Assembly: GCA_007117255.1 (NCBI GenBank)
Contig: SKGU01000251.1
Coordinates: 1 to 10,973, forward strand
Origin: Natronohydrobacter sp.
GTDB taxonomy: Bacteria; Pseudomonadota; Alphaproteobacteria; Rhodobacterales; Rhodobacteraceae
Direction: 5' to 3'
Length of the DNA stretch: 10,973 nt
In this document: positions 1 to 6,028 of the stretch, piece after piece
How the letters are laid out: each line of letters starts with the position of its first letter
Numbering within the stretch: position 1 is the stretch's first letter
The notes under the pieces: generated by a model
What the model saw: only the letters and a program-made list of their open reading frames with translations
Database searches by the model: none
What the model was told of the DNA's origin: nothing
Made by a program: the position numbers and the translations under genes

Positions 1-175
1 AAAACTTTGCAACGCGCAGTAGTCGCTTTGAGTGTTCCACAGATCATCTGACGTGACCAGCCACGCCCTGCAAAGCTAAACCGCATTCTCGCGCGCTGGA
101 AGACCCGCGCCTCGCGTGTGACCAAGTCTGCAATTCTGCGTCTCGAAAACCGCAAGGCGACAAACCAGCAAACCA

Positions 176-216
176 CTTCCAAACCGAATGCGTATGAGGC
201 GCATGGAATTTGGAAG
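176..216 (-). terminator. Imperfect hairpin downstream of tRNA-Arg, possible terminator
   Basis: Bases 176-183 (CTTCCAAA) pair perfectly with 209-216 (TTTGGAAG). Inside, after a 4x4 mismatch, 188-192 (ATGCG) pairs with 200-204 (CGCAT) around a 7-base loop. The structure begins 26 bases past the tRNA 3' end on the minus strand, where a terminator is expected. It has no clean T run after the stem on that strand, only scattered T's, so an intrinsic terminator is uncertain. The rest of 1-241 shows no gene I can support. Confidence 0.35.
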
Positions 217-241
217 CGAGAAGCGCAAACAGTTAGGGAAA

Positions 242-318
242 TGGCGCGCCCGAAAGGATTCGAACCTCTGACCCCCAGATTCGTAGTCTGGTGCTCTATC
301 CAGCTGAGCTACGGGCGC
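242..318 (-). tRNA. tRNA-Arg (anticodon ACG)
   Basis: Read on the minus strand, this is a complete 77-base cloverleaf. The acceptor stem GCGCCCG (318-312) pairs with CGGGCGC (252-246). The D arm carries AGCTCAGCTGGATAGAGC. The anticodon stem CCAGA/TCTGG encloses loop CTACGAA with anticodon ACG, and the T arm contains GGTTCGAATCC. The discriminator base is G (245) and the CCA end is encoded (244-242). Anticodon ACG, read as ICG after A34 deamination, decodes CGU, CGC and CGA arginine codons. The gene lies 80 bases downstream of the histidine kinase stop on the same strand and may have its own promoter. Confidence 0.97.
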
Positions 319-327
319 GTTGGAGGC

Positions 328-356
328 GACATATCGCCCCCCATCAGGGTTTGCAA
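328..356 (-). promoter_or_regulatory. Candidate promoter for tRNA-Arg
   Basis: On the minus strand a TTGCAA (356-351, 4 of 6 matches to the -35 consensus) is separated by exactly 17 bases from TATGTC (333-328, 3 of 6 matches to the -10). Transcription would start within a few bases of the tRNA 5' end at 318. The matches are weak, so this rests mainly on spacing and placement. Confidence 0.3.
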
Positions 357-375
357 GAGGGGTCAGGCAGGGAAA

Positions 376-391
376 TCGCACTTCCGTGCGA
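376..391 (-). terminator. Short hairpin terminator after the histidine kinase operon
   Basis: TCGCAC (391-386 read on the minus strand) pairs perfectly with GTGCGA (381-376) around a GGAA tetraloop, followed by TTT (375-373) and then CCC. It starts about 8 bases after the kinase TAA stop (401-399). The stem is only 6 bp and the T run is short, so it may terminate weakly and allow some read-through into the tRNA. Confidence 0.5.
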
Positions 392-398
392 AAAACGT

Positions 399-1796
399 TT
401 ACACACCGTCGGGCAGCCATATGCGGAATTCACACCCATCCGCATCGCTGCGCATCAACTCCAACTTGCCGCCATGACCGCGAACAAGTTCTGCGGCAAT
501 CGCAAGCCCAAGCCCGACACCGCCCTTACGCACACCGCCCTGAAACGCCTCGAACAAGTGTTCACGCGCTTTTGGGGGAAGGCCTGGCCCTGTATCGCCA
601 ATACGAATGGCGACCCCAGGTTGCCCATCCTGCACGGATGGTTTTACCAAGATCTCTATCACGCCAGGCTGCTTTGTGGCTTCCAGCGCTTGCCGCGCAT
701 TGCGCACAAGATTGCTCAGGACACGGAAAATCTGTTCGCTATCTGCGCGAATATGCAGATCTGCCGGCACTTCGGTCAGAAATGTGATATCAGCGCCGTC
801 CACCACAGCAAGCTTTTCGTTCTCGACCACATCTTCAATCAATGCTGCGACGCGAAACCGTGCAAGCTTGGGCGGTGGCTCTTGTGCCTTGCCAAACGCG
901 AGCGTCGATTCGCACAGATTGATCGCACGCGACAACGAGCCAACCAGCTTGGGGGCGGCGCGTTTTACACTGGGATCGTCGCTCATCTCCATCCGGTCAG
1001 CCAGCATCGAGGCCGTGGTGAGCATGTTGCGCAAATCGTGGCTGATACGCGCCACCGAGCCGCCAAGCTGTGCCAGACGGTCCTTCTGGCGCAAAAGCCC
1101 GGTCAGATCTGTTTGCATCAGGTTGAGCGCTTCTTCGGCTTCGCGCAATTCGCGGATCGAAGATTGTGGCGTCAGGATGCGGGTCACATCCTGTGGCGAT
1201 TCAGCATAATGCGCCATTGACCGGATCACACGGCGCATGGGTGCCACAACGAAAACCTGGATCGACAGATAAAGCAGCAGAGCGGTGATTCCGGAGATCA
1301 GTAGTGACAACAGCAGGATTCGTTTGCCGTAATCCCACAGTTCCGCCTGTAGGTTGGCGGTGTCGAGCGTGATCTCGATCAGCAGTCCGCCTTGTCGAAC
1401 CGGCTCGCCAATAACCCGGATGATACGGGCATCGGGTCTGCGCATTTCATCCAGCGCGTCGCGCATAAGAATGAAAGCGTTGGCGTCGCGCAGATCATAT
1501 GTCTGGGCAATGGGCCCTGGAAGAGGCGAGGACAAAACCAGTTCGCGCACGGCATCCCGCCGCAGCGCCACGTTGAAAACGCCTGCGTTTTCAAGCAGCT
1601 CCCCGGCAAGTTCGCCTGCAAATGGCCCATCTGACGCCAGCAGTGCCAATGAGGCGATCTGCGCGCGCTCCAGCCGCGCAAGAAGGTATTCCTCTCGGAA
1701 TCGCGACACCGAGGGCACGAAGATCAGCACCTCCGCCAGCATAACGAAGATGACGACGAGCCAGAGAAATCTTGCTGACAGGCTTCTGAACATCAT
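399..1796 (-). CDS. Membrane sensor histidine kinase, orphan
   Basis: The product is 465 residues. A first membrane segment spans about residues 9-28, a probably periplasmic sensor region about 30-155, and a second membrane segment about 159-185. A HAMP-like linker follows. The dimerisation and phosphoacceptor motif SHDLRN has its likely phosphorylated His at 253. The ATPase domain has an N box (NLVRNARQA, 362-370), a G1 box (DTGPGLP, 401-407) and a G2 box (GGVGLGLAI, 425-433), so all catalytic elements are present. It should autophosphorylate and pass phosphate to a response regulator, but none is encoded beside it. It is the last gene of a three-gene operon, 23 bases after the flavoprotein stop, which suggests it senses something tied to redox or the membrane. 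The signal is unknown. Two consecutive ATG codons could start it; I use the first, and the ribosome site is weak. Confidence 0.9.
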   Translation of the reverse strand: MMFRSLSARFLWLVVIFVMLAEVLIFVPSVSRFREEYLLARLERAQIASLALLASDGPFAGELAGELLENAGVFNVALRRDAVRELVLSSPLPGPIAQTYDLRDANAFILMRDALDEMRRPDARIIRVIGEPVRQGGLLIEITLDTANLQAELWDYGKRILLLSLLISGITALLLYLSIQVFVVAPMRRVIRSMAHYAESPQDVTRILTPQSSIRELREAEEALNLMQTDLTGLLRQKDRLAQLGGSVARISHDLRNMLTTASMLADRMEMSDDPSVKRAAPKLVGSLSRAINLCESTLAFGKAQEPPPKLARFRVAALIEDVVENEKLAVVDGADITFLTEVPADLHIRADSEQIFRVLSNLVRNARQALEATKQPGVIEILVKPSVQDGQPGVAIRIGDTGPGLPPKAREHLFEAFQGGVRKGGVGLGLAIAAELVRGHGGKLELMRSDADGCEFRIWLPDGV

Positions 1797-1819
1797 TCCC
1801 CGACTCTAGCTTGCGCAGG

Positions 1820-3214
1820 TCAGGGCAACCACCTCTGAACGACACCAACCACGCGCTTCACGTTTATGTTATCAAAGAGTTTCGGCGAGAAATAGGCCCC
1901 TGCTGCGCGTTTGCCGATTTCCGCCAATGTCGGGTAGGGTAGCACAGTCGCCGCAATCGCAGACAATTTCAGGTTGTTCGCGATCGCCAGCGCATAGGGC
2001 GCAATCACCTCACCCGCCTGCGCACCCACGACTGTCACACCCACGGGACGCCCACGCGCGACAACCAGCTTCAAAAACCCCGTCGTCTGCCCTTCGGCCT
2101 GCGCACGGTCAATCTGATCATAGCCAATCTTGTGCACGCTGACACCGCCGCCGAATTTCTTGCGCGCGGCTTTCTCATCCAGCCCGATACTTGCCAGTTC
2201 AGGATCAGTAAACGTGACATGCGGGATGTGGTCGCCCTTGGCTTTGGCAGGAAGCCCGAACAGCATGGACCGGATAACGACACCCGCATGATAGCCAGCC
2301 AGATGCGTGAATTGCCCCTGCCCCGCAACATCACCAATGGCATAGACACGCCGGTTGGTGCTGCGCAACCCGGCATCGACCTTGATTCCGGCGCGATCAT
2401 AGCGAATGCCGGCCTTGTCCAGATCGAGCCTGTCCAGATTGGGCTGCCGCCCAACCGCGATCAGCAGATGCGTGCCCGCAAAGATCGTCCCGCCCTTTAC
2501 TTGCACCTCGACAGCGCCCGCACGGCCCCCGACACGCTCGACCTGTGCTTGCTCGATGATCTCGATGCCCTCGCTGCGTAACGCCTCCAGCACAATTGCC
2601 GCTGCCTCTGGATCATCACGACCCAACGCCTGCGCGCCTTCGATCACGGTCACGCGCGCGCCAAGCCGTCGATGGGCCTGCGCCATTTCCAGCCCGATGG
2701 GGCCAGCGCCGATGATCAGCAGATGGCCGGGACAATCGGTCTGATCGAAGAGCGTTTCATTGGTCATATGGGGCACAGCATCGAGACCGGGGATCGGGGG
2801 AACCAGCGCGCGCGATCCAGTTGCTACGACAAAGCGGCGCGCTCTGATACTCGTGCCCTCGACATCAATCTCGGTGGGAGAGACAAAGCGCGCATAGCCC
2901 TGCATGACCAGCACGCCAAGACCTTCGAAACGCTCAACCGAATCATGCGGTGCAATCGTGGCGATGGTGGCTTTGACATGTGCCATCGCCGCCTTGAAAT
3001 CTGCGGCTGTGGGCGCAATGCCGCGCGCCTTGACTGCTTTGGCTTGCGACAGCAGTGCCTTGGACGGCACGCAGCCATAATTCAGACAGTCGCCCCCCAT
3101 CTTGTGCCCTTCGACCAGCACCACGCGCGCACCCATCTGCACGGCCCCCGCCGCGACCGACAAGCCACCGGACCCTCCGCCGATCACACAGATATCTGTC
3201 TTGATCTTGCTCAT
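1820..3214 (-). CDS. Mercuric-reductase-like FAD-dependent disulfide oxidoreductase
   Basis: This 464-residue class I pyridine nucleotide-disulfide oxidoreductase carries an N-terminal FAD site (VIGGGSGGLS, 11-20) and a redox-active disulfide CLNYGC (C43, C48). An NAD(P)-binding fold at IIGAGPIGLE (167-176) is followed by Glu192, which favours NADH. A second FAD contact is AIGD (292-295), and the C-terminal dimer domain runs from about 330. Dihydrolipoamide dehydrogenase has a catalytic His in HPTLSE; here the motif is YPTLAE (Tyr427, Glu432), as in mercuric reductases. It lacks both the N-terminal HMA domain and the C-terminal cysteine pair of MerA, so mercury reduction is doubtful and the substrate is unknown. 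A good ribosome site (AAGGGGAG, 6 bases before ATG) supports the start. It overlaps the TVP38 gene by ATGA, and proteins of these two types are known as fusions or neighbours elsewhere. Confidence 0.88.
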   Translation of the reverse strand: MSKIKTDICVIGGGSGGLSVAAGAVQMGARVVLVEGHKMGGDCLNYGCVPSKALLSQAKAVKARGIAPTAADFKAAMAHVKATIATIAPHDSVERFEGLGVLVMQGYARFVSPTEIDVEGTSIRARRFVVATGSRALVPPIPGLDAVPHMTNETLFDQTDCPGHLLIIGAGPIGLEMAQAHRRLGARVTVIEGAQALGRDDPEAAAIVLEALRSEGIEIIEQAQVERVGGRAGAVEVQVKGGTIFAGTHLLIAVGRQPNLDRLDLDKAGIRYDRAGIKVDAGLRSTNRRVYAIGDVAGQGQFTHLAGYHAGVVIRSMLFGLPAKAKGDHIPHVTFTDPELASIGLDEKAARKKFGGGVSVHKIGYDQIDRAQAEGQTTGFLKLVVARGRPVGVTVVGAQAGEVIAPYALAIANNLKLSAIAATVLPYPTLAEIGKRAAGAYFSPKLFDNINVKRVVGVVQRWLP

Positions 3215-3936
3215 TCGAGGCTCCCCTTCCGGCTGAATTTCTTGAGCACAACAGGTAGTAACGACAGCGCCGCAAGGCCGAGAAGCGGGCCGATGATCTG
3301 CGGCTCGAAGATGATCCCAAGATTGGGAGTTTCATCGCGGGCAAAGACTTCGCCCAATCCTGATCCGACCCATGTGTAAACTATACCACCCGGCATGATT
3401 CCAAAGAATGTGGTGGCCGCAAAGACCGACAACCGCACACCGATCAGCGCCGGGATGACATTCATGACGAAAAACGGCAGCACCGGCATCAGCCTCAGCG
3501 AAAACAGGACCGGAGCTTCATTGGCTCGTATTGCATTGGTCAGGCGCTTGACCCGCCCGTCGCTGGCATCGATCTTTGCGGCCATCGCACGCCCAAAGCC
3601 TGCGCGCACAGCCATGAAAATCACCACGGCCCCGATCGTTGCCGCCATGACATTGAACAGTGCACCGGGAAACACCCCGAACAGGAACCCACCTGTCAAA
3701 GTTGCGGCCGTTGCGCCGGGTAACGAAAAGGCCACAATGGCAATATAGATCAGCACAAAACCAACCGCCGTCAGCAGGAAATTGTCGTCGCGAAAGGCCA
3801 GCATGGCCATGCGATTGTCGCGCAATGTCTCGAATGTCAGAAAATCGCGCAATGTCACCGCGCCGATCACAGCGACCAGCGCAATGATCAGGACGGGTGT
3901 TCGCTGACGCCACACTGGGGGTTGGGTCTGCTCCAT
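3211..3936 (-). CDS. TVP38/TMEM64 (DedA-like, VTT domain) membrane protein
   Basis: The product is 241 residues with a short polar N terminus and about five or six hydrophobic segments (near 13-30, 53-71, 75-110, 143-165, 168-190 and 213-231). The family hallmarks are visible: a glycine/proline-rich re-entrant segment SLPGATAATLTGGFLFG (71-87) and the FSLRLMPVLPFFVMN segment (145-159), which carries the Arg and Pro residues typical of VTT domains. DedA-superfamily proteins are linked to lipid scrambling or transport and to membrane homeostasis; the role of this member is unknown. The frame stays open far upstream, antisense to rnpA and rpmH, but the start at 3936 is fixed by an ideal AGGAG (3949-3945) placed 8 bases before ATG. 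It heads the minus-strand operon, diverges from rpmH, and overlaps the flavoprotein gene by 4 bases. Confidence 0.9.
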   Translation of the reverse strand: MEQTQPPVWRQRTPVLIIALVAVIGAVTLRDFLTFETLRDNRMAMLAFRDDNFLLTAVGFVLIYIAIVAFSLPGATAATLTGGFLFGVFPGALFNVMAATIGAVVIFMAVRAGFGRAMAAKIDASDGRVKRLTNAIRANEAPVLFSLRLMPVLPFFVMNVIPALIGVRLSVFAATTFFGIMPGGIVYTWVGSGLGEVFARDETPNLGIIFEPQIIGPLLGLAALSLLPVVLKKFSRKGSLE

Positions 3937-3944
3937 GAGATATG

Positions 3945-3949
3945 CTCCT
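3945..3949 (-). promoter_or_regulatory. Ribosome binding site that sets the TVP38 start
   Basis: AGGAG on the minus strand lies 8 bases before the ATG at 3936. The reading frame continues open for about 247 codons upstream, and this site shows that the upstream part is not translated as an N-terminal extension. Confidence 0.75.
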
Positions 3950-4091
3950 GTTTGATCCCTGTCATGGCCCCTTACGACGACGATGCCCAGTTGTTTCGCG
4001 TGTTTCAGACCGATCACATTGGCTTGATCCGCGAAAGCGTCTTGCTTTTCAGCCGCAGTGCTTTCTGTCTCAAACGCTGCAAAAGACCCGG

Positions 4092-4110
4092 ATTCGCAGG
4101 AATTGCGAAT
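4092..4110. promoter_or_regulatory. Perfect 7+5+7 palindrome, possible operator
   Basis: ATTCGCA (4092-4098), a 5-base spacer GGAAT, and TGCGAAT (4104-4110) form a perfect hyphenated inverted repeat. Its last base is the first T of a TTGACT element. It sits in the 272-bp divergent region between the TVP38 gene and rpmH, so a protein bound here could affect either side. No known regulator is recognised. Confidence 0.4.
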
Positions 4111-4155
4111 TGACTTGCGCGCGACAGGCAGGTAATCGGCGAGACTGAATTGACA
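4110..4155 (+). promoter_or_regulatory. Two candidate -35 elements upstream of rpmH
   Basis: TTGACT (4110-4115) and a perfect TTGACA (4150-4155) lie 40 bases apart, each inside the short repeat GAATTGAC. From the first, 17 bases lead to TAATCG (4133-4138), a poor -10. From the second, no good -10 occurs at 16-18 bases (AGGGTT at 17). Weak -10 boxes are common in alphaproteobacteria, so the perfect TTGACA is the better candidate for the rpmH operon promoter. The exact start site cannot be fixed from sequence. Confidence 0.4.
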
Positions 4156-4208
4156 AGGTAGCCGAATCCGGCAGGGTTGCGGCGCTCTCGAATATAAGGA
4201 ACGGCGCG

Positions 4209-4343
4209 ATGAAACGCACCTATCAGCCCAGCAATCTGGTTCGCAAACGCCGCCACGGCTTCCGTGCGCGCATGGCCACCAAAGCAGGTCGCAAGATTCT
4301 GAACGCACGCCGCCGCATGGGCCGCAAGAATCTGTCGGCCTGA
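4209..4343 (+). CDS. rpmH: 50S ribosomal protein L34
   Basis: The 44-residue product starts MKRTYQPSNLVRKRRHGFRA and ends GRKNLSA, a full-length textbook L34: small, very basic, rich in Arg and Lys. It is a late-assembling protein of the large ribosomal subunit. The start is supported by AAGGA (4196-4200) 8 bases before ATG. It is the first gene of the plus-strand cluster; rnpA follows 38 bases after its stop, the near-universal bacterial pairing that links ribosome supply to tRNA processing. Confidence 0.98.
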   Translation: MKRTYQPSNLVRKRRHGFRARMATKAGRKILNARRRMGRKNLSA

Positions 4344-4369
4344 ACGCTATGGCCTGCCATGGCGGGCCT

Positions 4370-4378
4370 GAGGTGATC
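4370..4378 (+). promoter_or_regulatory. Ribosome binding site that sets the rnpA start
   Basis: GAGGTGATC matches nine consecutive bases of the complement of the 16S rRNA 3' tail. Counted from GAGG it lies 8 bases before the ATG at 4382. The earlier in-frame ATG at 4349 has no comparable site, so the shorter protein is favoured. Confidence 0.75.
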
Positions 4379-4381
4379 AAG

Positions 4382-4804
4382 ATGACACCGCCGGAAACAG
4401 ATGTGGCAAGGCAGACTGCCGATCCCGCATCAGGTTCGGCGGTTTTGTCATGCGCGAAACCTGTGACACTGCTGAAACGCGCAGATTTTCTGCGCGCGGC
4501 CAAGGCCAGACGCCAGCCCTGCCCAGCTTTTCTGCTGCAGGCCCGCGAGCGTGCCGCATCCGAAGGCGAAAGCGCGCCGCGCATTGGCTTCACCTGCTCG
4601 AAGAAACTCGGCAATGCGGTCACGCGCAACCGCGCCAAGAGGCGCCTCCGCGCTGTCGCGCGCGAAGTGCTGCCCACCCATGCGCGTGATGGATGGGATT
4701 ATGTGCTGGTCGGTCGGCCCAAGGCCACCACCTTGCAGGATTTCAAGACAATGTGCGATGATCTGCGCAAAGCCCTGCGCAAATTGCATGGGGCGGGCGC
4801 ATGA
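4382..4804 (+). CDS. rnpA: Ribonuclease P protein component
   Basis: The 140-residue product carries the RnpA signature IGFTCSKKLGNAVTRNRAKR, the RNR-type helix that contacts the RNase P RNA. The protein assists the catalytic RNA in cutting 5' leaders from pre-tRNAs. The conserved fold begins around KPVTLLKRADFLRA; the roughly 30 residues before it are acidic or neutral and poorly conserved, as often seen in alphaproteobacteria. A longer version starting at 4349 would add 11 residues, but the ribosome site at 4370-4378 points to 4382. Its stop overlaps the yidD start as ATGA, so the two are probably translationally coupled. Confidence 0.95.
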   Translation: MTPPETDVARQTADPASGSAVLSCAKPVTLLKRADFLRAAKARRQPCPAFLLQARERAASEGESAPRIGFTCSKKLGNAVTRNRAKRRLRAVAREVLPTHARDGWDYVLVGRPKATTLQDFKTMCDDLRKALRKLHGAGA

Positions 4805-5061
4805 CCCCGCTGGCCTGGGTCATATCCTTGCCAATACGGCTTTACCGGGTAACATTCAGCCCTTGGGTAGGCCATGGCTGCCGATTTCAGCCCACCTGCT
4901 CGGCCTATGCCATGGAGGCGCTGGAACGTCACGGTGCGATCAAGGGCACCTGGCTGACAATACGCCGCATCGGGCGCTGTCATCCGCTGGGCAGTTCAGG
5001 CTATGACCCAGTGCCAGGCGCGGACCCTGATCATGATGCCTGCAATCACAGGAAGGGCTAA
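4801..5061 (+). CDS. yidD: Membrane protein insertion efficiency factor YidD
   Basis: The 86-residue product has the full YidD pattern: LPIRLYRVTFSPWVGHGCRF near the N terminus, then QPTCSAYAMEAL, HGAIKGTWL, RRIGRCHPLGSSGYDPVP, and a short acidic tail. The three conserved cysteines (in GCRF, PTCS and RCHP) are present. YidD is a small, probably membrane-associated protein that aids YidC-dependent insertion. It starts inside the rnpA stop codon (ATGA). Here it is separated from yidC by ttcA, whereas in many bacteria it is next to yidC. Confidence 0.96.
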   Translation: MTPLAWVISLPIRLYRVTFSPWVGHGCRFQPTCSAYAMEALERHGAIKGTWLTIRRIGRCHPLGSSGYDPVPGADPDHDACNHRKG

Positions 5062-5063
5062 GC

Positions 5064-5930
5064 ATGTTTGATGAGACTGAGCTGCCACCCCTGCTGCAAA
5101 ACGCGCCGGACACCACCGAATTCCGCAAGCTGCGCAAGCGTATCATTCGCGAAACCCGCGCAGTGATCGATCAATACGGTATGATCGAGCCCGGCGCGCG
5201 CTGGCTGGTGTGCCTTTCGGGGGGCAAGGACAGCTACACGCTTCTTGCTGCATTGGTTGAGCTGCAATGGCGCGGACTGCTGCCGGTCGAATTGCTGGCC
5301 TGCAATCTGGATCAGGGACAGCCGGGCTTCCCTGCAACAGTGCTGCCGGAGTTTCTGACCCGCATGCAAGTGCCGCACCGGATTGAATATCAGGACACCT
5401 ATTCGATTGTCATGGACAAGGTGCCACAGGGCCGGACCTATTGCGCGCTGTGCTCGCGGCTGCGGCGCGGCAATCTGTATCGAATCGCGCGCGAGGAAGG
5501 CTGCAGCGCCGTTGTGCTGGGCCATCACCGCGATGATCTGCTGGAGACTTTCTTCATGAACCTGTTTCATGGCGGGCGATTGGCGACAATGCCGCCGAAG
5601 CTGGTGAATGAAGAGGGGGATCTGTTTGTCTATCGCCCGCTGGCATTCGTGGCTGAAGACGATTGCGACCGCTTCGCCCGCGCGATGAATTACCCGATCA
5701 TCCCCTGTGATCTGTGTGGCTCTCAGGACGGGTTGCAACGCATGCAGGTGAAAGCGCTGCTCAATGAGTGGGAGAAACGCACGCCCGGTCGGCGCAATGT
5801 CATGTTCCGCGCGCTGATGAATGTGCGCCCCACGCATTTGCCGGACCCTGCGTTGTTCGACTTTCTGGCGCTGGCAACAGAAAATGCGCCTGATAAGATT
5901 GAAACTCCACCGGATTTGAGCGCGATGTGA
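5064..5930 (+). CDS. ttcA: tRNA 2-thiocytidine(32) synthetase TtcA
   Basis: The 288-residue product belongs to the PP-loop ATPase family. It has the PP-loop SGGKDS (52-57), the CxxC pair C127/C130 in TYCALCSRLRRG, the LGHHRDD segment (152-158) and a third cysteine region PCDLCGSQ (C215, C218). In TtcA the two CxxC cysteines plus one later cysteine hold an Fe-S cluster needed to thiolate cytidine 32 in certain tRNAs, including some tRNA-Arg species. The length is slightly below E. coli TtcA. It starts 2 bases after the yidD stop with AGGAAGG (5050-5056) in place, so it is probably co-transcribed with rpmH-rnpA-yidD. A tRNA-Arg(ACG) gene, a possible target type, lies about 5 kb away. Confidence 0.95.
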   Translation: MFDETELPPLLQNAPDTTEFRKLRKRIIRETRAVIDQYGMIEPGARWLVCLSGGKDSYTLLAALVELQWRGLLPVELLACNLDQGQPGFPATVLPEFLTRMQVPHRIEYQDTYSIVMDKVPQGRTYCALCSRLRRGNLYRIAREEGCSAVVLGHHRDDLLETFFMNLFHGGRLATMPPKLVNEEGDLFVYRPLAFVAEDDCDRFARAMNYPIIPCDLCGSQDGLQRMQVKALLNEWEKRTPGRRNVMFRALMNVRPTHLPDPALFDFLALATENAPDKIETPPDLSAM

Positions 5931-5942
5931 TCATCCACGCTC

Positions 5943-5961
5943 CGGTTTCAAGGGAAAACCG
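5943..5961. repeat. Short inverted repeat between ttcA and yidC
   Basis: CGGTTT (5943-5948) and AAACCG (5956-5961) form a 6-bp perfect inverted repeat around a 7-base loop, 12 bases after the ttcA stop and directly before a TTGACC element. No T run follows, so an intrinsic terminator is unlikely. It could be a weak attenuating hairpin, an operator, or chance. Confidence 0.25.
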
Positions 5962-5962
5962 C

Positions 5963-5991
5963 TTGACCTTTGGGCGGGCCTTCTGTTGAAC
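5963..5991 (+). promoter_or_regulatory. Candidate promoter for the yidC operon
   Basis: TTGACC (5963-5968, 5 of 6 matches to the -35) is followed after 17 bases by TTGAAC (5986-5991), a poor -10. The 98-bp gap between ttcA and yidC is the largest on the right-hand strand, so an internal promoter here is plausible. The match alone is weak. Confidence 0.35.
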
Positions 5992-6028
5992 CGGGCGCGA
6001 CCCTTGTGTGACAGGAAACGGCCTACTC

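Noticed and set aside
76..420. Possible minus-strand protein of 114 residues containing VAQLDRAPDYESGGQRFE
   Set aside because: This string is the well-known false translation of a tRNA-Arg gene; the frame runs straight through the tRNA at 242-318 and the kinase terminator.
291..1220. Plus-strand open frame of about 309 codons
   Set aside because: It is antisense to the histidine kinase, shows no family motif and has skewed His/Gln/Arg-rich composition typical of a shadow frame.
1820..3214. Naming the flavoenzyme lpd or merA
   Set aside because: The Lpd catalytic His is replaced by Tyr427, and the MerA C-terminal cysteines and HMA domain are absent.
3937..4208. Replication origin near rpmH
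   Set aside because: rpmH is next to dnaA and oriC in many bacteria, but I saw no DnaA-box cluster (TTATCCACA-like), no AT-rich stretch and no dnaA gene in the window.
3937..4677. Upstream extension of the TVP38 frame to 488 residues
   Set aside because: It runs antisense through rnpA and rpmH and has no family similarity, while a strong ribosome site lies 8 bases before the ATG at 3936.
5058..5837. Minus-strand open frame of 259 codons opposite ttcA
   Set aside because: It is a shadow of ttcA with His/Gln/Arg-rich composition and no recognisable motif.
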